Assembly (NCBI RefSeq): GCF_033115175.1
Contig: NC_084836.1
Coordinates: forward strand, 66,073,297-66,137,296
Source: Lepus europaeus
Lineage: Eukaryota; Chordata; Mammalia; Lagomorpha; Leporidae
DNA length: 64,000 nt
Direction: 5' to 3'
Under the pieces are notes generated by a model, which saw nothing but the letters and a program-made list of their open reading frames with translations, did no database searches and was not told the DNA's origin. The translations under genes were made by a program, and so were the position numbers. Of the stretch, positions 59,102 to 64,000 are shown one piece after another (within the stretch, counting starts at the first letter, position 1; each line of letters opens with the position of its first letter).

Positions 59102-61112
59102 CTTCCACCTGCTGGTTCACTCCCCAAGTGGCCATGACAGCCAGGGCTGGGCCAGGCTGAAGCCAGGAGCCAGGAGCTACAGAACTCCATCCAGGTGTCT
59201 CCCATGAGTGACAGGAGCCCAAATATGTGGGCCGTCTTCTGCCGTCTTCCCAGGCGCATTAGCAGGAAGCTGGGTGGGAAGCAGAGTATCCGGGACTCAA
59301 AGCGGCTCTCTGATATGGGATACCGGCCTCACACGCAGGGGCTTCACCTGCTGCCCCGGCAGAAGCCCTTCTTGTGGTCTAGCTTTTGTGCCTCCTTATT
59401 GCCCAGCTCGGTGCTCTCCTTGTTCAAATCTCAGTGCCCTCGGGGAGGCTGCTGAGTTCAGGGGGACCCCAGGCAGCCGTGTCCACTGTCGCCTCCCCCT
59501 CTCTGTGCCTCCAGAGCTCCAGATGATGGTTGAACACCACCTAGGGCAACAGCAGCAAGGAGAGGAGCCCGAAGGAGCCGCCGAGAGCACAGGGGCCCAG
59601 GAGTGCCAGCCACCTGGGGCCCCAGGCACAGGAGCCGAGTCCAGGCTGGGCCCCTCAGCGACAGCGCAAAGTATGTGCGGGCCCCAGGCAAACCATTTCC
59701 CCCAGCCCAGCAGAAAACAAGATTGCACACTGGGGAGGGTGAGGGCCAGGGCTCAAGGCTGGGGATGCATCTACATGTACTCCAGTCCACACCTTTCCTT
59801 TCTAACCCCACCCCTCCCACCTTGGACCCCCAAGGCCCCCCACGGGGGCGGTGTCGGGGAAGCTAGAACCCTAAACGTGTCACTCAGCACCTCCTCTGCC
59901 CAGAGCAGAGCTCAGTGTATAAAAGAGAAGGTGCCGCTGTCCACTGGGTGGTGTGTGACTATTAAATGAAACTGTAGCACAGCCCCTGAAATGCACAAGC
60001 CCACCAGCCTTGCAGTAGGCATGGTGCTAATGTGTCCACAGTCTTTATTCTAGCTGTATTCCATAAGCCAGGAGTTTGCCAACAGCATGAAGGTGATACA
60101 GTGTCTATGCTGTTACACAGTACTCCCCACAGGGCACCCACAAGCCAGCACATTACTATTTCTGCAATGCAGTGCAAAGTATGCTGGCATGGGTGGCATA
60201 AAGACCAAAATAGTAGTGGTCTCCTGTCAGTTCAGGTCCACACGGAGTGTCTGCTCCAACTCTTCCTAACATTCTGCAGAGGTTTGTTTTGGGTGGCTCT
60301 TGTGTTTCCTGTTGTTTTTGCGATTTTGCTGATGGCAGATTGTTAAGAAACAGCAGTGAGCCTAAGGGAGCCATGGTGACCAGAGAAGGCACTGCAGGTC
60401 CTGGGCTCCTCTCCCGGCTCCTCGCAGCTCAGGACGCAGGGAGCAGGGCTCTGCCCTCTCCAAGTTCCCCACAAATGCCACCTCTCCCTCCCCAGAGCCT
60501 GCACAGCCCAGCCCCAGAGCTCAGGAGAGGCCCGGCGAGGAACCCTCCACCGCGAAAACATCGCAAGACTCCCAGGGAGCCAGCGCGGTAAGCAGGGCCA
60601 GGGGCTGGGCCGCCCGGCCCGCAGAATAGGCCATGTTCTTAAGGGCAAGGGGGCGGGAGGGTGTCTCTGGCAACAGAGAAAGGGAACTCATTTCTGTCGC
60701 TGAGAACTTATCCTCTCTGGTAAGAGGACTTGGGTCTCCTTGGACGGGCCCACAGCGGAATGGGACTAAGCTGCAGCACCAGGGAGTGAGGTCAGACTCC
60801 ATGTCGGACCTCTGACCCCCGCAGTGGGGAACAGGTGACCAAAGCCAATTTGGGGATAATGGATGTTGACTGCCAAAGGGTGCTCCTCACCTTTCCCGGG
60901 GCCAGGATGGCAGGAGGGACATTGGTGAGAGGCCCTCCTGTCTGAGAATACTTGCTGCCCCTGCATAGACTAGAAACAGGCAGAGACCCGTGTCCCGCGA
61001 CACCGGGTGCTGGGCAGGTGGCGGGTGGGCAGGTCAGCGCGCATGCGCAAGGGGACCAGCTGGCTTTGGCTTCAACCTTCTCTTTCTGCCTCCTCCCTCA
61101 CCACAGGTCTGA
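53635..61112 (+). CDS. PPP1R1A: protein phosphatase 1 regulatory inhibitor subunit 1A (inhibitor-1), 7 coding exons
   Basis: Inhibitor-1 is a cytosolic, largely disordered protein that inhibits PP1 catalytic subunits once PKA phosphorylates Thr35, amplifying cAMP signalling. Exons: 53635-53718, 57067-57127, 58012-58049, 58349-58412, 59515-59670, 60496-60587 and 61107-61112, all with AG acceptors and GT donors. Their sum is 501 nt, giving 166 residues, the length known for rabbit inhibitor-1. Exon 1 encodes MEQDNSPRKIQF, including the PP1-docking KIQF (residues 9-12). Exon 2 encodes RRRRPTPAT with Thr35. Exon 4 carries AMSPRQRKK with the Ser67 site for proline-directed kinases (Cdk5). Exon 5 has the EHHLGQQQQGEEPEG segment. 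Exon 6 is the variable tail ending GASA. Exon 7 supplies only the final Val and TGA. The exon 4 donor (GTTCGC) is weak. Readthrough at exon 6 would add 13 other residues and stop. Intron 1 is 3.3 kb. The gene is convergent with PDE1B. Confidence 0.97.
54684..55110 (+). repeat. unclassified dispersed repeat, copy 2, in PPP1R1A intron 1
   Basis: 427 bases colinear with 35060-35447, about 19.6 kb away, differing by many substitutions and small indels. It therefore looks old rather than a recent duplication. Confidence 0.8.
58157..58182 (+). repeat. (CA)n microsatellite in PPP1R1A intron 3
   Basis: About 12 CA units between exons 3 and 4, roughly 165 bases before the exon 4 acceptor. Confidence 0.93.
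58707..59011 (-). mobile_element. CSINE, antisense, PPP1R1A intron 4
   Basis: Poly-T, then 'tttgaaaggcagagtgactg' to 'cccactataccacaccagccc'. Confidence 0.88.
59036..59357 (-). mobile_element. CSINE, antisense, PPP1R1A intron 4
   Basis: 'gtgtatttacttagttattt' to 'gcttcacctgctgccccggc'. It is the second SINE in the same orientation within 350 bases and ends about 160 bases before exon 5. Confidence 0.85.
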
Positions 61113-61245
61113 GAGAGGAGGAGGTGTCCTGGAATCAAGGCCGCGGTTGGGGGATGCATGGACACTGGATTTGTTTCTTATTTCCTCACTTTTGGAGAAA
61201 AAAAATCTCTTGTTTTTAAAAAGTGATAAATTTGGTTTTAGGTCC
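61113..61245 (+). other. PPP1R1A: PPP1R1A terminal exon 3' UTR
   Basis: The sequence after the TGA at 61110-61112 belongs to the last exon. No canonical AATAAA is present; a weak GATAAA-type signal lies near 61223. The 3' end is therefore uncertain and might extend further. The gap to the PDE1B cleavage site is about 0.7 kb. Confidence 0.5.
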
Positions 61246-61929
61246 TTGGCACTTTCCTTTTTTCTGGACCTAGAGACTCTTCCCTCCAGCCCGGCCGCCT
61301 GGGGTGGGGGCAGAAGCCTGCGCTGCTTGCTGCAGATAGAGGGGTGGGGGCCAGGCAGGTGGGAGTTCTTTTTCTAGTAAGGAAAGGCGCCACCATCTGC
61401 CCCGGATGCCCTGCACCTGACGACTGAAAGCTGTTAACTGTGCCGTGGGTGCCGCCTGCTGACCAAAGTGGGGAACTGCACTTGGACAAGGCCCTCGGGA
61501 GCCGGGATACCGAAATGGGTGGGTGCCCCCTTGACAGCCCTCGCAGCCTCTCCTGCCTTCTTTATGGATGGGTTTCTTCCTCCAGCTCCCTCATTCCAGC
61601 TCTATCCAAGAGGCGCTGGCTGGGAGCTGCAAGGGTGCTCTCTCCCTTTGAGGGGCGCAAAGCAAGGGTGTGTTAAGACCCTCTTCCTTCCATCCCAGAC
61701 CCAGGCCTCTCCTGCCGCTGTTTAGACTGTGCCAGGTAGTGCAGGGCAAATGGGCAGGGAGGCAACGCCACAGAGAACAAAGAGCAGAGCCAAAGACGGG
61801 CACAGGGTCGCACCTGGGGCAGGGCGAGCTCTCCGTGGGCCTCAGCTTGCCAGGACCTTCCGGAGCCTCAGAGAGCTTAGTGCGTGCAACGGGGCTCGGC
61901 CGACTTCACCCAGTGAACACCCGACACAG

Positions 61930-63644
61930 GCAAGGCCCGGTCTCCCTTCTTTATTGATCTCTGGCTATAGAAGGGGCGTGGGAGACCAGGGCGGGCGTGA
62001 GTCACATGCGTCAGGGGCGAGTACTGGGGTGGCGGGTCTCAGACCGCGGATGCGGAGCTCACACGCACGGGGCCCACGGTACAAATGCATGGCTCGTATG
62101 TACACGGGCGGAGGAGGGCGGTCACCTGGGGCAGGGGGCGGGAGGGGCCTGGGGAGGGGAAGGGGCACCAGACGACCTGATAGCCGCCGCCTGGAGCCCC
62201 TTCCCATCTGCCCAGCACACGCCCCTCCCCAGGGTCCCTGGGGAGGGCCTGGTGGTGCGGGAGACTGCACAGGGTTCCGGGGCCACGCCTCAATCGCCCC
62301 CCACCCAGCTCTCTCCAGCCAGAGCTCTAAGACGCTTCCTGAAGACACCCCGCCCCTTTTACAGACATTGGTCGGATGGGAGCCTCTGAGTCCCCCCCCA
62401 GGGGGGTTGGGGGGAAAGGGGGAGGAAGAGGGCAGAGGGCTCAGCCGGGGGCCCAACCCAATCCTTCCAGCCCCTAGCCCTCGTGGCTCCCCTGCCCCGA
62501 GTCCCTGCGGCAGAATGGGAGAGAGGGAGGGATGTTGGCAGGGAGTCAGGCTGGGCCGGGGGCTGAAGCAGTGCAGGTGCGGGCGCCGAGGCTGCCCCCA
62601 GCCCACTCCCGGGGGGCCCAGAAAGGAACTAGGCCCCGAGGAAGCCACTCCCCTCCCCCCACACTTGGGCGGGGGGGACCCCAGCTTTCTACCCTACTTC
62701 AGCCCTTCCCAGGGGGAGGAGAAGGGGGCCCCAGACCTGCCAGCTAAGATCTGGGGTGGGGGTGCGGGCCGAGGGAACCCCCGAAATGTATTGCTTAGAA
62801 ACTTGGAGGCAAAAAGGATGGGGGAGGGCCCGGGGGCTGGCAGCTCTGACCCTACCCCCAGGAGGCTCCCCAGCTCCCAGACAGCCAAGGCCATGGGGGG
62901 AGTCCAGAGGCAAGGGGATGGACACAGTGACCACTGGGAGCCTGGGCTTGCTCAGTCCTGCCGCCCAGAGATTAAAGTGGGACCCAGTGGGTGGCAGGTG
63001 GAAGGGGCCCTCCCCCAACCCAAGATCTCTGGCACGTGGCCTCCGGGCGGGCGGCCCCTTGGAGCAGATGTCCTGATGGATGGTGCTGATGACATCGAAC
63101 ACTCTGGACTCGGGAGAACCTGGGGAGAGACGGGGAGGCCTCAGCGCCCTGGCCGCTGCCTTCACCTGCAGGCTGGCCTGCTGTCTGAGCCCTGCCAGGC
63201 CCCCACTCCCGGGAAGGTGACCCTCCAAGGGGAAATCACCCATCTCCCCGGGCCTGGCATCAAGGCCGGCACCTCTTCTCTGTGGCCCTCAACAGGCACA
63301 GACCCCACCCTCCGGCTCCCAGGGCGGGGCATTGCCTCCCTCATTCCTGCCGCAGGGGCTGGGGGACAGAGCAAGGTGGGGGGCCCTGCTCCCGCCCATG
63401 CCCTGACTCAGTACTCCACCGGCACTCCCTCGGACCCTCACATCCACAGACCTCCCCCCCACCAGATGGCTGACGGCTGATGCTGTATGGAACCCCCAGC
63501 TCCCTCCTGCACCCCAGGCTCACCCGGGCCAGCCCCAGGGCTAGTCCAGATTTCCATTCTGGTTGTGTTCATCCTCAGCAGGCGAGGGCGGGGCCTCTTC
63601 TTCACAGGGGGACAGCTCGTCAATGGACATCTGGTTGGTGACGC
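61930..63644 (-). CDS. PDE1B: phosphodiesterase 1B, last coding exon and 3' UTR (gene continues beyond the window)
   Basis: PDE1B is a Ca2+/calmodulin-dependent phosphodiesterase that hydrolyses cGMP and cAMP in the cytosol. On the minus strand, an acceptor CTGCAG at 63650-63645 opens an exon at 63644. It encodes the family C-terminus VTNQMSIDELSPCEEEAP, then SPAEDEHNQNGNLD and TAG at 63543-63541. The exon enters in phase 1 (G|GC, Gly). The 3' UTR continues about 1.6 kb, GC-rich and free of SINEs, to AATAAA at 61955-61950. Only the tail of the protein is present; the catalytic HD domain and calmodulin-binding regions lie past 64,000. No further exon is evident in 63,651-64,000. Long open frames on either strand of the UTR are by-products of its GC content. 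The gene faces PPP1R1A tail-to-tail, as in human. Confidence 0.93.
61950..61955 (-). terminator. PDE1B: PDE1B polyadenylation signal AATAAA
   Basis: TTTATT on the plus strand is AATAAA on the minus strand, about 1.59 kb past the PDE1B stop. Cleavage is expected near 61,930. It is the only canonical hexamer I noticed in the UTR. Confidence 0.7.
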
Positions 63645-64000
63645 CTGCAGGGGGCGTACAGGCAGCCAAGGCTGGACCACCGCCGCCCCATTGCTAGGCT
63701 ACATTCAACCAATCCCCACCTAGGACAGCCTTTCGGGCCTCACTGAGACTCACAACCCTCCAGCCCCACTCGAGGGCCATCCGAGCCCCAGGTGCCCTGG
63801 GGCCCATGTGCAGAGGCCGCAACACGCCTGGCCCCTGGGTTGTAGAATGTTACAACTGCCACTGCCCTCTCTCCCGCACCCATTCAGCCAGTTTCGTCTT
63901 TCCTGGGATCTAACTTGAGTTTGAGTGCTTGTAGTCCCAATTCCCAAAGTCTGCTCCGGGGGCTTAAGGAAAACGGACCTGCCTGCAGTACCACTGGCTG

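Noticed and set aside
61729-63480. 583-codon open frame on the plus strand (and a 227-codon one on the minus strand)
   Set aside because: Both lie in the GC-rich 3' UTR of PDE1B, have P/G/R/S-rich low-information composition, no domain and no splice or promoter context. Low stop density explains them.

Overview
This is vertebrate, mammalian nuclear DNA, and almost certainly from a leporid lagomorph, most likely the European rabbit. About three dozen copies of the rabbit tRNA-derived C-type SINE (CSINE) are present, with the usual pol III box B, CT-rich 3' part and AAATAAATAAATC tail. There are also LINE-1 pieces with lagomorph-type 3' UTRs. The genes are intron-split with GT-AG junctions. The gene order lacritin - GLYCAM1 - PPP1R1A - PDE1B matches human 12q13.2 read in the opposite direction.

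Layout. Bases 1-17,480 are gene-free apart from an RBM7 processed pseudogene (minus strand, about 3.35-4.19 kb), a MaLR-type retroelement (about 8.5-10.35 kb) and SINEs. At 17.58-20.84 kb (+) lies a lacritin-like secreted-protein gene (LACRT), with signal-peptide exon, P/A/E/T-rich exons, a short amphipathic exon and an ATTAAA signal. At 27.78-31.93 kb (+) lies GLYCAM1. Its exons are recognisable, but the conserved reading frame is broken in exon 3, so it is probably a pseudogene here. From 32 to 53 kb there is no gene I recognise. This stretch holds a twin-primed L1 that landed inside a SINE, an older 3' L1 fragment, a 0.77-kb AT/TG-rich tandem array, a C-rich minisatellite, an MLT1 LTR split by a SINE, and many CSINEs.

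PPP1R1A (protein phosphatase 1 inhibitor-1) is complete at 53.63-61.11 kb (+): seven coding exons under a CpG-island promoter, adding up to exactly 166 codons plus stop. It converges tail-to-tail on PDE1B, whose last coding exon and long 3' UTR occupy about 63.64-61.93 kb on the minus strand.

Functionally, LACRT and GLYCAM1 belong to a small cluster of secreted mucin-like glycoprotein genes of exocrine epithelium. PPP1R1A and PDE1B both act in cyclic-nucleotide signalling: inhibitor-1 blocks PP1 after PKA phosphorylation, and PDE1B hydrolyses cyclic nucleotides under Ca2+/calmodulin. I see no microbial, CRISPR, operon or phage features and no clear new biological system. The most unusual items are the lineage-specific remodelling of lacritin, the decay of GLYCAM1, and a roughly 400-bp dispersed repeat seen twice that I cannot name.
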